From: Phymatolithon calcareum
Taxonomy: Eukaryota; Rhodophyta; Florideophyceae; Hapalidiales
NCBI GenBank assembly: GCA_977006965.1
Contig: OZ345361.1
Coordinates: 868,001-932,000 of the forward strand
Length of the DNA stretch: 64,000 nucleotides
Direction of reading: 5' to 3'
Position 1 is the first letter of the stretch. Each line of letters starts with the position of its first letter. A program made the translations under genes and the position numbers. Below the pieces are notes generated by a model, which was not told the origin of the DNA, made no database searches, and was given only the letters and a program-made list of their open reading frames with translations. Below, one piece after another: positions 41,101-50,024 of the stretch.

Positions 41101-42278
41101 TAACGATGAAACAGCCGCGCCGCTCCGACGGCACCTTTACCGCACCAGGAAAGCTTGTGCTGATACAAAGGGCACAGATGGGCAGCCCGGACGGTGGATT
41201 TTTATGGGAACGCCACCGCAACGCTAAGCTGACTGAGTGGGGCTGGAAGGCAATCAAAGCAGAGCCTGGTTGCTTCGTACACACGGATCCCTCTACCGGC
41301 GCCACCGCTCGCCTACTAGCCGATACCGACGACTTTGTTCTAACATCCTCGGACAAGTCATACCTACAGCGCCTGATAACCAAACTAATGAATGAATGGC
41401 AGGTCACGGAGCAGGTTCCAGTCGACCAGCACATGGGCGTCGCCATAGAGCGCACGCGCACCGGCGTCAAACTGTCAGTCCGGAAGCACATCGAGCAGCT
41501 TTTGCGCGAATTCGACTTGTCAGACGGCAATCCATGCGCCATGCCGCACGACCCTCAAACCGATCTCTCTGCCCGAAAGCCGGGAGAGGCGCTTCTCGAC
41601 AAGGAGGAACACAAGCTCTACAGGAGTGGAATCGGCCTCGCCCGTTTCATCGCCGACACCGTAGTGTATGAGATCGCTTATATCGCAAGCCATCTCGCAC
41701 GCTTCCTCGACGCGCCCACCCAACGCCACATGACCGCACTCAAACGGCTCGTCCGCTACCTCTCCGGGCGAAAGGATGCCAGCATTACCTACTCGCATGG
41801 TGCCGACCCAGTACTGCGCGCGTATTCTGACAGCGACTGGGCAGCGTGCCCGAGCACGCGAAAGTCGCGCACTGGCGTCGCCGTCACATACGCAGGAGAC
41901 CTGATTTACTGGAAGAGCAAGCTCCAGAAGTCAATCTCGTTATCTTCCGCGGAAGCAGAATATACCGCTGCCTCCGAGGCAGCTCGGATCATTGTATGGC
42001 TCTACAACCTGGCCAACGAGTGGAAGATACCGATTCGCGCCCCTATCAAGCTGGGAGTCGACAACAAAGCCGCTATCTCAATGTCCGTGGCAAACGGCGC
42101 CACAACGCGCAGCAAACATATCGATATTAGGTCGCGCTACATAACAGAGCAGGTCCAACGCGGCTTGATCGATATACAACACATCCCTGGCACGAGGCAG
42201 CCGGCTGATATTTTCACAAAGCCCCTAGGAAAGCAGAAGTTCCTCGACAATCTGCGAATTATCCGCAATCACGACTAA
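38121..42278 (+). CDS. copia Gag-Pol polyprotein (1385 aa)
   Basis: The start has an ideal context (GCCGCCATGG). Order: Gag-like region 1-230; a C-x2-H-x4-H-x6-C cluster at 238-253 where a CCHC knuckle would sit; protease LLDSAATHHI (Asp ~317); HHCC-type region with C487 and C490; integrase catalytic D517, D579 and E615 (D-x61-D-x35-E); reverse transcriptase VDVPSAY (D978) and LLADTDDFVL (1065-1074); RNase H AYSDSDW (1234-1240), SSAEAEY and GVDNKAA; final IPGTRQPADIFTKPL. Integrase preceding RT defines Ty1/copia. The catalytic box reads D-T-D-D in place of Y-V-D-D. No stops or frameshifts, so potentially functional. Confidence 0.95.
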   Translation: MAQTNDHIPTRPWPTDGVDKLSADAANHRDWKLCVEAVAQGQRAEHLLTRSPAAASGIEMAQAALLKSFLMLTVHTSFRQAIAPMTALNAYKHLIQQAPQTSIYDVAATAIVKPLDTYPSAAAYIAAHRDRHDRLLSADSTHFLANPPAYIADILAGLPPSNPHAHSFRELYSFLPDNQKTTAVVSRLVAAVLRLPMATKTPRGNSRRSHAQGSSTTNNSRQRYGRRPGDPSVNYYKCMKHLMDNHTEGDDRCRRIAARSTSTANNTQPSAAAAITTDPNLINTVADTVAAILAASNAPEGDNINNNQQYIIAPLLDSAATHHITTSGAPLRRTRQIKTPVRLADNRTTLATQVGNATLAGSHTNIPLDQVLRVPALARDLISAARLSQFHDILISRGRFFVTKQSTLPPANIIATGTQTGNVLQFDRPLAAVDQSRTTRSAALVPASLRHVHNALAHAHPAAIRRALHSNPHMKSLVSTSKGVYTCRPCAEAKLTRSPHPTLGNSQYKPMYKLSSDTAGPLNRSVRGNRYFTVLVDAATGFLTAIASRTKRQAGEQLVHAIQRLQRATGHKVKRMHSDGAPELFAGAPRKFALREGIQISSSVPNSPQMNGQAERAIRTLKDCIRTQLASARLPQGYWDYALEDCTAKRNATPKSGKIKSPHESLFGTPSNLPLTLPFGSKGYVPNKSKTMQSFTPRGIACRYLAPISKSTINVLDITKRKAIDARAAEFVPTRDPRRPLEKQSEIGSSVGSARLSTLPPTKDEQASGIKSKPTDQKKATVATQMRSLRPRSTLRLPPRYRDDSTTDPTAPEHTAATKTPSFKPSPPHRPSSSGWAASAQCDEEPHVAAISADLETPMRPPSDPRSTKQALRGRFAQKWAQAHDAFIDRMVSLGAWAFTTPQPSDKPVQNTWSYRHKTNAEGYLTGFSARCTARGDLMKPGVHFDAERTAAQSPSHAARRFLYANAALRGEHIRSVDVPSAYPRAPSDPRFRVTMKQPRRSDGTFTAPGKLVLIQRAQMGSPDGGFLWERHRNAKLTEWGWKAIKAEPGCFVHTDPSTGATARLLADTDDFVLTSSDKSYLQRLITKLMNEWQVTEQVPVDQHMGVAIERTRTGVKLSVRKHIEQLLREFDLSDGNPCAMPHDPQTDLSARKPGEALLDKEEHKLYRSGIGLARFIADTVVYEIAYIASHLARFLDAPTQRHMTALKRLVRYLSGRKDASITYSHGADPVLRAYSDSDWAACPSTRKSRTGVAVTYAGDLIYWKSKLQKSISLSSAEAEYTAASEAARIIVWLYNLANEWKIPIRAPIKLGVDNKAAISMSVANGATTRSKHIDIRSRYITEQVQRGLIDIQHIPGTRQPADIFTKPLGKQKFLDNLRIIRNHD

Positions 42279-42282
42279 GAGC

Positions 42283-42334
42283 CTGACCGGGGGTGCTAGT
42301 CCTACATCTTCCCCAGTCTCTTAATCGTTTTTCT
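42283..42334 (+). other. Polypurine tract and duplicated LTR start
   Basis: GACCGGGGG at 42285-42293 looks like the polypurine tract, but it abuts an extra copy of the LTR's first 15 bases (TGCTAGTCCTACATC, 42294-42308). A 26-bp pyrimidine-rich filler follows before the 195-bp LTR begins at 42335. The 3' LTR thus appears to carry a 41-bp 5' extension absent from the 5' LTR. Confidence 0.8.
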
Positions 42335-42529
42335 TGCTAGTCCTACATCACCCACATATCGAGAGACTCGAGTTCATTGCGCACATGGGTGATCGCATGA
42401 CTCGCCAGCCACATATCTGGCTGGCGAACCAAGCACGCGACACACTGTGCCACCCAGCCGACAGGCACATCTAGCCTACAAATAGCTAGAGTTCCACCAT
42501 TCCAATAAACCAAGGAACTAGTCTCCACA
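42335..42529 (+). repeat. copia 3' LTR
   Basis: 195 bp, ends CTCCACA, followed by TSD TGATT (42530-42534). It carries the same AATAAA as the 5' LTR. Confidence 0.95.
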
Positions 42530-42579
42530 TGATTCTCACCGAAACTTTACAAACACCTAACAGCTGGGCACGATGGCAA

Positions 42580-43780
42580 CTGGCACTTGCCCTTCTTCAA
42601 GTACGCCGAGAAACAATCGGATTATGAATCAACGCGCTGCTGTCGCGACCTCGGCAATATGCTCGTCTTCAAGTCAGAGATATCGCTTCTGCGCGTTGTG
42701 GCTGAAATTCTGCCAACGGAAAGGGACGCCATGAGCCCTTTCTAAAATCTGCACGGCGCTGCCCGCCTGCGTTCGTGGAAGAAATTTGTCTCTATTCCCT
42801 ACCACGCAAGATGGATGGATTTTTCTGACTTCCGCGCACTGCTCAAGTCACCGCAGTTCACGGTCAAGTACTACTTTCATGACGGGAATGCCCTGTCGCT
42901 TTTCCTGGACGATTGAGCAGGAGAAGCAAGCGCATCGCATTCTAACTGTGCCCGGAACAGCGAAGTCCGAGCCGCACATTTCCTTCTCTCCGTCATACAT
43001 AATCAGGTCGACCTACTTCAAGCATCGAATACGGAGCGGCAGCCGAGCATATCTCTGTCCACGATGCTGAAATTGGAGACGAGCGGTGGTTTTTATTCCG
43101 TGAAAGAACCACTGGTTTTCACAGAAGTCGGTATCACCGCATGTGTTGCTACAATGTTTCCCGACGACTTATTGCGCCTTGCTTCAACGGAAGCCATCTG
43201 CTTCGTGGCGGACAAAAGACCCTGAAGAAAGCGGGACTTCCGGATTATTTTCCTCACATTTGACTGACGGCATTGTCGAGTGTCTGAAAACGCCCTTCAA
43301 TTGATTGTTTGGTGAGGGACACGAAATAGTCGATGAGCAGCATTTTGCGCAAGTTGACGCAGCTTTTCCATGAGCTGGGGACAGTGTATCCTCAGCACTC
43401 TTATGTATGGAGATGACCTTCCATAACATCGGCGTTCGCGTTCAGATGACGGGTTGATGCTGTTGGATTGGCAAAATTCGTATCTCTCCAATCCCTTTTG
43501 CGACCTGTTCCTAATTCATTGAGAATGGTGGCACGAGGCAGTGGATACGTACTTGAACTCTTCGGAAGATCTTGCGACCATGGATGATATTTTGCGAACC
43601 CTCACCGCACCTTGTGCTCTTGGGTGGTCCATTCGCATACACTCATAGCTTGGCAAAACTCTAAGAGCGAAGAAAAAGCGCAGATGGATGGCGGATCATG
43701 TTGAGAGATGCTTCATGCGTCTTCTCGACACGTGCCGTAGAGCTCTAGAAATGAAGTCTGATCTGTCGAGGTCCTGAAAC
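42580..43780 (+). pseudogene. Phosphotransferase (APH-like) relic, copy 2
   Basis: Paralog of 16985-17645. Fragments in order: WMDFSDFRALLKSPQFTVKY; FYSVKEPLVFTEVGITACVA; MFPDDLLRLASTEAICFVAD; a frame giving STLMYGDDLP; LMLLDWQNSYLSNPFCDLF; EAVDTYLNSSEDL; TLTAPCALGWSIRI; ending ALEMKSDLSRS and stop near 43777. GDD then LLDWQ at the expected distance again suggests an APH-fold kinase. At least four frame changes or stops. The copia element sits immediately upstream, the full LINE downstream. Confidence 0.48.
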
Positions 43781-44206
43781 CAAGGAAAGGAGGCACGGCG
43801 ATAAACGTGGGCATTCGTGGACGACTGTGTTTATTTCCTAGCCACGCAGACCCGTGCTGAGTGCCTAAGCAGCCCAATCCGCCTCCGCGGCGTGTGGCCA
43901 TGAGCTGCTCGCTGCAAGAAGATTTGTAATCGCTACGCAGCCCGGCATCTTCTACCGATCCCGATCTCTCACACGTCCATTTCCCCGATCCGCAAGCTGC
44001 GCATTACGTCGTACACAATGAGGTGTACCGCTCTTTGTTCAGCGTTGCGTCACGTGCTATCAGTTTGAGCGAGCATTGGGACTACGCAACGATGCCGATC
44101 ACCTTTGAGAGATATGCAGTTTTGAGAATCTTCTGAAACCGTATCTTGTGCGCTGTGGTAGTGCGCGCCTTGACGGTCATTCCAAACGACTGGGTACCTT
44201 TAAGGG
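43781..44206. other. Host block shared with 17650-18602
   Basis: Paralogous to the sequence around the LINE insertions at 17773 and 18611 (GCAGACCCGTGCTGA / GCAGATTCGTGCTGA; GAGCTGCTCG; GCCGATCACC). It preserves the uninterrupted state of both insertion sites. It ends in GGGTACCTTTAAGGG (44192-44206), the left TSD of the next element. Confidence 0.7.
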
Positions 44207-44283
44207 GGGGATATTTGATGATTTTATTTTTGAGAGCTCCCAAAGCCTCACCTTGGAGTAACGGGGCAGCTCTTGCATAATCT

Positions 44284-47200
44284 CTACGCTATAGTCATCT
44301 GGCTGCTCAAAACGTTCTTGATTCGTAATTCTCTCCCAACAAGAGCTCCTGTAAGTCTCTTGCACTCAAACTCAATTTCTGTACTCATCTTCGATGACGC
44401 TAGAGTACGTTGTAAGGCGACTAGTTCGACCACCGCGGTAATCCCACAGTACGCACCCAACACTGATTTCCTCCAAAGGGGTGCTCGGTTGAATGTCAAC
44501 CTTAGGCACCTTAAACGTGTTGTTCTTTCTCCTATGTAAAGGATCCCTGGTAGCTTGCCTTCAATAGGAATCTTCATTGACCTGCCTTCTTCTTCCTTTT
44601 CCCATACCTTAATTGTTTCTTCTCTCCTCGTCTTCTTCGTGACAGATCCCTCCTGGGCTTTCTGAAGGGCTTGTCGCAAGTCTTCATACATCTTGAGATA
44701 TTCAATATCCTTCATTGCTTCCTTTACGTCCTCATCTCTTCCAACGTACTCTTCTGTTTCTTCAAGGCGCTTTTTGTGCCTTACCAGGCTTAATGCAAAC
44801 CTTTCTGCTTGATGACGTCTCCTCATCTTTGGTGGTCCCAGTCGGCACAGAACTCGCATTCGGTCCCGGCGGTGTTCGGCATACTTTCCGAAAACATTTT
44901 TGTAGAACAAGCCCTCTGCCGACTTGATTGCCGAGAGCAATCGATTTGTCATTGGAGTAACGTGTAACGCATACTCCCATTTCGGGATAATTAGCGACTT
45001 AAAGATCCTGATGCATGTCTCCGGTTTGAATCCTCGAACATTCACTCCAAGCTCCCGCAGCTTATGTATGCATCCTGCAGCATTTCGAACTCTTGCTATG
45101 GCCGTGTCATCCGTAACACCCTTGTTATTCATGCTTACCCCAAGATACGAGAGTCTCCAGGCTTGATATAGTTCTCGTCCTGCCAAGTAAAACGTGTGCT
45201 TCTGAAGTCCTTTGTACTTAAGAACTTCGCTTTTTCCTGGTTTTGTGTTCCATTTCATGCCATTTTCGCTTGCCCAACTGGTCGCTATATCAAGAAGTTT
45301 CTGCATTCCTCGTCCTGTCTTCGCTTGAAGCTGGACATCATCTGCGAACAATTGCACAGGACTTTCTGAAACGTTCCTGTCTGTCTTGGAGACGGCTTCT
45401 GCGAATGTGTCCATGAATATATTGTATAGGCATGGACTAAGCGGGGAACCTTGAGGTACTCCTCGGTCGATGATACACCAAGTTTCTGTCTCGTCTCCAG
45501 CTGATGTGACCCACGATGGTTTTAACAGGTACGCAACCATCCTTGCTATCTCTTGGGGAAGTTTCTCCTTCAGCCTCTTCATGAGGATATCCCTGGGCAC
45601 ACTATCGTATGCTGCGGATAGGTCAAGAACTGCCATGAACGGATGGCCCTTTTTCATTGAACTTTTTGCCCGGAGTATAGCGAGATAAGTGCTTCTGTCT
45701 TTCCGAAAACCCAGCTGAACCTTATTGAAGCGATAGTTCTCGCGTATGTATGCATCTAGAGCTGAGTCGATGATTTTCCTGGCTTGACTTAAAAGAGATA
45801 TGGGCCTGTAGTTTGCTGCTACATGAGCTGGGCCTTTCTTGTATAAGGGAATCAGAGTTGCTTGGCGCCATGCCCGAGGAAGACATTTGAGTCTCCCGCA
45901 TGTTTCCCATAATGCTAGCATTATTTCGAGCCCCGCTTCTTTGTTCGCGTGCAACATTTCGACCGCAATTCCGTCTGGACCTACCGCCTTCCCCTTCGGT
46001 GCTCTGTTGAATGCTCTTGCGATGTGCCGCTTCATTACCCTATTGAGTGCAAACGTACGCAACGGCATATTCCAGTCTTCTTCCGCCTTACAAACACTTG
46101 AGATGTATGCTGAGAATTTGCTTGGGTGCACAGGAGCCCCGAGAGCTTTGTTTGTTCCTTTCCTCCGTGCTTTTGATTTCATGACCTTGCTTGTGGTGTT
46201 CGCCGCCTCGCTCGGCCCCATTTTCTCAACCTCATGAAGATATCTTTCAAATTGGTCGCATTTGGCTTTTCTCACCTTCTTCTTTAACAGCATTTTCACC
46301 TCTCGGAGGGCTTCTTTGTCACTTTCGAGGCCTGTTCTCCTGTAAGTCTTATAATGCCGGGTTCGTTTCTTGGCCAGATTGTCGAGCTCCTTGTTCCAAA
46401 AACTTTTAAATCTCGGGGGCCTCGGCTTAGACGATGTCCACGGCTCCTTCAGCTTTTTCAGAAAAAGTTCATACCAGTTGTTCAACTCCCGTTTGTCAGT
46501 ACAGGTATGCAGCTGCTCTATCATGCCCGGTACCCATTTCGACATTTCTTCTCTGGCCTTCGTTGTTCTTGTCAGGCTTCGCCTGGCAGTTTTTGAGATA
46601 ACCTTCTTTCTTCGCTGGGTTATAATCCTGTAGTTCAGTACCCTCATTGCTACAGGAATGTGTTCTGTGACACCCTCCCACATGCCGTTTAACAGTTCGG
46701 GTACCTCTCCTTCTAAGGACTTCGTCATGAAGATATCGATGTTGCTCTTGCCATGGTTGGATACAAATGTTGGTCTTGTTGTCGTCCTTATTCTCCAGTT
46801 GAATTTTGCGGCCCACGAAACAATCTTGTTCCCTCTCCAGTTTCCTGTGCGGTCCCAGTGCCTATGTCTTGCGTTAAGGTCACCCATGATTATCGCCTTC
46901 CCCCTGCAATGACGGTGGATGAATTCCAAGCACTTGTCATACTCCTCTCGACTCGCAAGAGGAGATATGTATGCAACCGACACTGCAATGTCCATCACAT
47001 TTGCAACCACGACCTGGAATGCTTTTGTAGCCATCTTACCCAGCACTTTGGTTGGAGTACCAGCCTTAGTAATTAAAGCTACACCTCCTCGTGGTCTTTC
47101 TCGAGGGCCCTGCGGACGGGTAGAACAAATTTGGTCGAAATTCACCCTGATCGCTGTGTCTTCTTTTTGAAAAGTCTCCGTGAGACCAAGGACTTGCACA

Positions 47201-47295
47201 TGGTGTTTTGCCATGATTTGGTCAACCATTTTGGGCGTCTCTGCTGATCCGCCCACGTTAAAAGTGGAGAATATTATTCTGTTTCCCAGGATCAT
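44284..47295 (-). CDS. LINE ORF2: AP-type endonuclease, reverse transcriptase, C-terminal domain (1003 aa)
   Basis: Starts at the ATG 47295-47293 that overlaps the ORF1 stop. Endonuclease (1-220): N13 of FNVGG, E40, GDLNARHRHWD (D139, N141), SNIDIF (D187) and TEHIPVA (H212, where SDH is more usual). RT (about 480-720): NYRPISLL, VQLGFRKDRS, VLDLSAAYD (D558), RGVPQGSPLSP, LFADDVQL (D652, D653), WNTKPGKSEV, YLGVSMN. The last ~280 residues include a charged helical stretch and TTRLRCLRLTFNRAP, the counterpart of the FGRFP motif in the other families. No RNase H domain and no C-terminal CCHC were seen. Uninterrupted, so probably active or recently so. Confidence 0.93.
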   Translation of the reverse strand: MILGNRIIFSTFNVGGSAETPKMVDQIMAKHHVQVLGLTETFQKEDTAIRVNFDQICSTRPQGPRERPRGGVALITKAGTPTKVLGKMATKAFQVVVANVMDIAVSVAYISPLASREEYDKCLEFIHRHCRGKAIIMGDLNARHRHWDRTGNWRGNKIVSWAAKFNWRIRTTTRPTFVSNHGKSNIDIFMTKSLEGEVPELLNGMWEGVTEHIPVAMRVLNYRIITQRRKKVISKTARRSLTRTTKAREEMSKWVPGMIEQLHTCTDKRELNNWYELFLKKLKEPWTSSKPRPPRFKSFWNKELDNLAKKRTRHYKTYRRTGLESDKEALREVKMLLKKKVRKAKCDQFERYLHEVEKMGPSEAANTTSKVMKSKARRKGTNKALGAPVHPSKFSAYISSVCKAEEDWNMPLRTFALNRVMKRHIARAFNRAPKGKAVGPDGIAVEMLHANKEAGLEIMLALWETCGRLKCLPRAWRQATLIPLYKKGPAHVAANYRPISLLSQARKIIDSALDAYIRENYRFNKVQLGFRKDRSTYLAILRAKSSMKKGHPFMAVLDLSAAYDSVPRDILMKRLKEKLPQEIARMVAYLLKPSWVTSAGDETETWCIIDRGVPQGSPLSPCLYNIFMDTFAEAVSKTDRNVSESPVQLFADDVQLQAKTGRGMQKLLDIATSWASENGMKWNTKPGKSEVLKYKGLQKHTFYLAGRELYQAWRLSYLGVSMNNKGVTDDTAIARVRNAAGCIHKLRELGVNVRGFKPETCIRIFKSLIIPKWEYALHVTPMTNRLLSAIKSAEGLFYKNVFGKYAEHRRDRMRVLCRLGPPKMRRRHQAERFALSLVRHKKRLEETEEYVGRDEDVKEAMKDIEYLKMYEDLRQALQKAQEGSVTKKTRREETIKVWEKEEEGRSMKIPIEGKLPGILYIGERTTRLRCLRLTFNRAPLWRKSVLGAYCGITAVVELVALQRTLASSKMSTEIEFECKRLTGALVGRELRIKNVLSSQMTIA

Positions 47296-49169
47296 GATTC
47301 CACACTTTCTTCAGCGTCCACGTGCGATGCTGGTATGGGGTTCGAATTATTAGTGGCTCTGTGCTTGGGGTCGTGCTCTTCTGTTTCGCAATCTTTGGGT
47401 GTCGATTCGCTCGTTGTACTCCCTTCAGGGGTCATGTCATCTTCCCTGTTTTTGGAGCGCGGGCTTAAGGTCTTTGGGGCTTGATTTTGCCCTTCAGTGT
47501 TGTTACCAGTTGCAATAATGTCGCTACCCGCCTCAAGTTCGGAGCTCTTCGATTTTTGCACTTCTGTGGGGTTTTTCGAAAATTCTGCGCTTTCATTGCA
47601 TGCTGACATACTTCTCACTTCGCTTTCAAATTGCTTGTCGACGCCCGCTTGTGTCTCTGCACGCGCTTTTCTCTCGAATGCTTCTATTTCTTCTTCAGCC
47701 TTCTTCTGGTTTTCTCTGTACCAGTTTCTTGTTTGGAAATCAGCCGTGTATCCTGCGCATTTCTTCATCCTCTTTCTTATAGCCCATAGATTCTTGAGTA
47801 TACGATCATCCCCTGAAACCAGTTTCTTCTTCGACACCGAGTCCTTGAAGAGATTGTACTGTTTGTCTAGCCTTAGGCCCGCTGCCTTCATTGTCGCTAT
47901 GACTCTGTCACAGTAGTACTTGCTGGACAGTATTTCTAGCCTGAATTTTCCGATGAACGATAGTCCCTGAACTGCCCTTGAAGGAAGCATTTGGGTCATC
48001 TCATTGTACAGTTCGACTTCGTCCATTCTTTCCAGTCCTGTGAAGTAGAGTGGAACTACCTCACTGGACCGGGTGTTCCGTATATTTCCCCTAATTGCTC
48101 TTGAGAACTTGATTACTCGCGAACTGATATGGCTCCCGAAGTGCGCCGGAGTCGGGCGTTCGAGCGCCGCGACTGCAGCATACGACATTGGCGCAGCCAT
48201 CGGAGCCAGATCTGGCTCCTTTTCAGTAGCCAGTACAGTATTGCTACCTGTATTATTCTCTTCCTCTTGTGTCGTACGGGGTGGCGTGGCCACTGGAGGG
48301 GCTGCCCGTTCCTGGTCCACATTCACATTCCGACTTCCGAGCTGCTCCGATTCGTTATTTCGGCGCACTGTTCTGACTTGTGCTTCCACTAGTGTCAATC
48401 GTTCGCACACTTCGCTCAGTGTTGTCATGATCTCGTCCATTTTCTTCGCTATGCTATCATTTTCCGTATGCGTACTGCCTTGAGGAGCTGATGGGCTCCG
48501 CTCCATCGACAGCTCTGCGATCTCAATTTCCAGAGCCATAACTCTGCCTTGGGTACTGGCATTGCACGCCTTGCAGACAGTTGCGATTCCTTCGCTCCCT
48601 GCGCCTCCGTGGAGGATTAACTGGCCCTTTATGTCACATTTATTGCACCTGACTCTTTTTCTGACTTTCAGAAAACGCTCTTTGAGCTCAGATCCGTGTG
48701 TTTCACCTTCGGGTTGTGCTCTGGTTTCTGTGTCTGACTCGGATTCTTCCCCATCTTCTCTTGGGCCGTCACTGTCCTCCATCTCCACTGGGGCACGAGC
48801 TCGAGCTTCAATCTCGTTTGCTCGCTCCAGTGTCCTCTTTGCGATGTCTCGCAATTCCTCGAGTTCTTCGCTGATTTCTTCGTCTGAGTTATCGGTTTCG
48901 ATTTCGTTGTCTGATTCTGCATTAGATGCCGGTGGGCTGCCCGCGCTCTTGGCGCGACTGCGTGTGGCCACTGGCGATTTGCGACCTACTCCCTTCGGCT
49001 TCTTGCTTGGCCCAGTTGATTTTCGCGCGGAATTGTTTTGTTTCAAAGACCTTTTATTCTTTGATACATTTCGGGACGCCGTCGGAGTTTCCTTTCGCGG
49101 CGAAAATTTTCTCCCCCGGGCAACGCGCCAGGGCTCACGATCGAGATCGGGGGGCTCGGGCGTCCCCAT
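47292..49169 (-). CDS. LINE ORF1 protein with C4 zinc module (625 aa)
   Basis: Begins MGTPEPPDLDREPWRVARGR at 49169 and ends in TGA at 47294-47292 inside the ORF2 start. In order: basic Ser/Lys-rich N-terminus (1-80); acidic stretch (85-160); C-x2-C-x20-C-x2-C at 175-202; a short coiled coil (MDEIMTTLSEVCERLTLVEA); a conserved block with LYFTGLERM and LSFIGKFRLEIL (likely RNA-binding, RRM-like by position only); a charged helical region; acidic tail. The C4 spacing is identical to that in 2984-4813. Role inferred: RNA binding and particle formation in cis with ORF2. Confidence 0.85.
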   Translation of the reverse strand: MGTPEPPDLDREPWRVARGRKFSPRKETPTASRNVSKNKRSLKQNNSARKSTGPSKKPKGVGRKSPVATRSRAKSAGSPPASNAESDNEIETDNSDEEISEELEELRDIAKRTLERANEIEARARAPVEMEDSDGPREDGEESESDTETRAQPEGETHGSELKERFLKVRKRVRCNKCDIKGQLILHGGAGSEGIATVCKACNASTQGRVMALEIEIAELSMERSPSAPQGSTHTENDSIAKKMDEIMTTLSEVCERLTLVEAQVRTVRRNNESEQLGSRNVNVDQERAAPPVATPPRTTQEEENNTGSNTVLATEKEPDLAPMAAPMSYAAVAALERPTPAHFGSHISSRVIKFSRAIRGNIRNTRSSEVVPLYFTGLERMDEVELYNEMTQMLPSRAVQGLSFIGKFRLEILSSKYYCDRVIATMKAAGLRLDKQYNLFKDSVSKKKLVSGDDRILKNLWAIRKRMKKCAGYTADFQTRNWYRENQKKAEEEIEAFERKARAETQAGVDKQFESEVRSMSACNESAEFSKNPTEVQKSKSSELEAGSDIIATGNNTEGQNQAPKTLSPRSKNREDDMTPEGSTTSESTPKDCETEEHDPKHRATNNSNPIPASHVDAEESVES

Positions 49170-49306
49170 TGCTCGCCAAAATCACCGCCGTGGCTCGCCT
49201 CGCCGCCCTCGTGGTGTTCGCGGATGAATTTCCAAAGAAGCTGGTTAGAAAATCGATGATTTTTAACGCTGCCGAAATCAGGTCCGATTGGGGGTACCTT
49301 TAAGGG

Positions 49307-49640
49307 TACCTCTCATTACCATGTCGCGTCCGAATCCATAAATTCTATGTATATTCCGACGAAGGAAGGGAATTTGCACATTAATTGATTACAAATCCAT
49401 CTTTCCGATTAGGTACAACATAGCTCTTGTCGAAAACCGCAAAGCTCTTCCGACCGAGGACGTGCACGACATTGTTCAAGAATTCTGCGCAATTGGGGTG
49501 TTTTTGGTTGTGATCCGGCATCGACGACTCATCAATTTCAGAACACACTTCTTGCAGGTCTTTCCAGCGATACGCTCGTGGACGCTACCACAGACGGGAA
49601 TCTGAACAGAATTTTGTAAATTGTGAACTAGACCTTGAAG
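49307..49640 (+). pseudogene. Broken paralog of the 19679 hypothetical protein
   Basis: VASESINSMYIPTKEGNL then, one frame over, RYNIALVENRKALPTEDVHD and FLVVIRHRRLINF, parallel to AASESLWSIYIQWRKGNM, RHRIAFDEMYKSLSTKLVDD and WAILRRQRLII at 19679-19999. The D-family LINE separates it from the kinase-like relic upstream. Frameshifted. Confidence 0.5.
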
Positions 49641-50024
49641 TGATGTCAAGTGCAGAGAAGGCACCAGACTCTACTATTCTGCAGATTCACAATAATTGAT
49701 GATAAAGCAACAATAGTCCCTGTGCTAGTGCAAAGAAGGCACCATAGATTGAACTAGTACTGAAAAGTTTCTCCCGTACAGTGTAACTGAGACTTTCAAA
49801 TGAACAAATAATCGCTTGTTATAAAACGACACGATCGAGTAGCCAAAGTGCTCAAGCAGCTCTTACGTCCTCTAGTAATAAAGAAGGCCACCTGATACTG
49901 GAAAAGAGCCATACTGCTGGCTCCATCACCTGTAGAAAATGCAAATAGCCGCATGGATATGCCTGTAACAAGCGGAGAGCATGGATGTCTTCTGAAGCTA
50001 ACTAATGAATTTTTTATTCAAGTT
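49641..50024. other. No gene recognised
   Basis: A+T-rich sequence with no ORF of interest. AGTGCAGAGAAGGCACCA and AGTGCAAAGAAGGCACCA (49652 and 49726) are two short related repeats. Confidence 0.5.

Larger units (their letters stand above)
37788..42529 (+). mobile_element. Intact Ty1/copia LTR retrotransposon
   Basis: Two 195-bp LTRs (two differences), 5-bp TSD TGATT at 37783-37787 and 42530-42534, a primer-binding site next to the left LTR, a single 1385-codon Gag-Pol frame and a polypurine tract. Structurally complete and young by LTR identity. The G+C content is visibly higher than its surroundings. Confidence 0.97.
44207..49291 (-). mobile_element. Full-length, apparently intact LINE (family D), 15-bp TSD
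   Basis: GGGTACCTTTAAGGG flanks it at 44192-44206 and 49292-49306. Length 5.1 kb: 122-bp 5' leader, ORF1 (625 codons), ORF2 (1003 codons) overlapping at ATGA, and a 77-bp 3' untranslated end with stem AGAGCT ... AGCTCT and terminus AATCATCAAATATCCC. No poly(A). Truncated copies at 30737, 51954, 53126 and 55811 share the same 3' end. Everything needed for an autonomous element appears present. Confidence 0.96.

Noticed and set aside
38437-42130. Several 60-160-codon ORFs on both strands within the copia element
   Set aside because: Shadow frames of the 1385-codon Gag-Pol frame in G+C-rich sequence.
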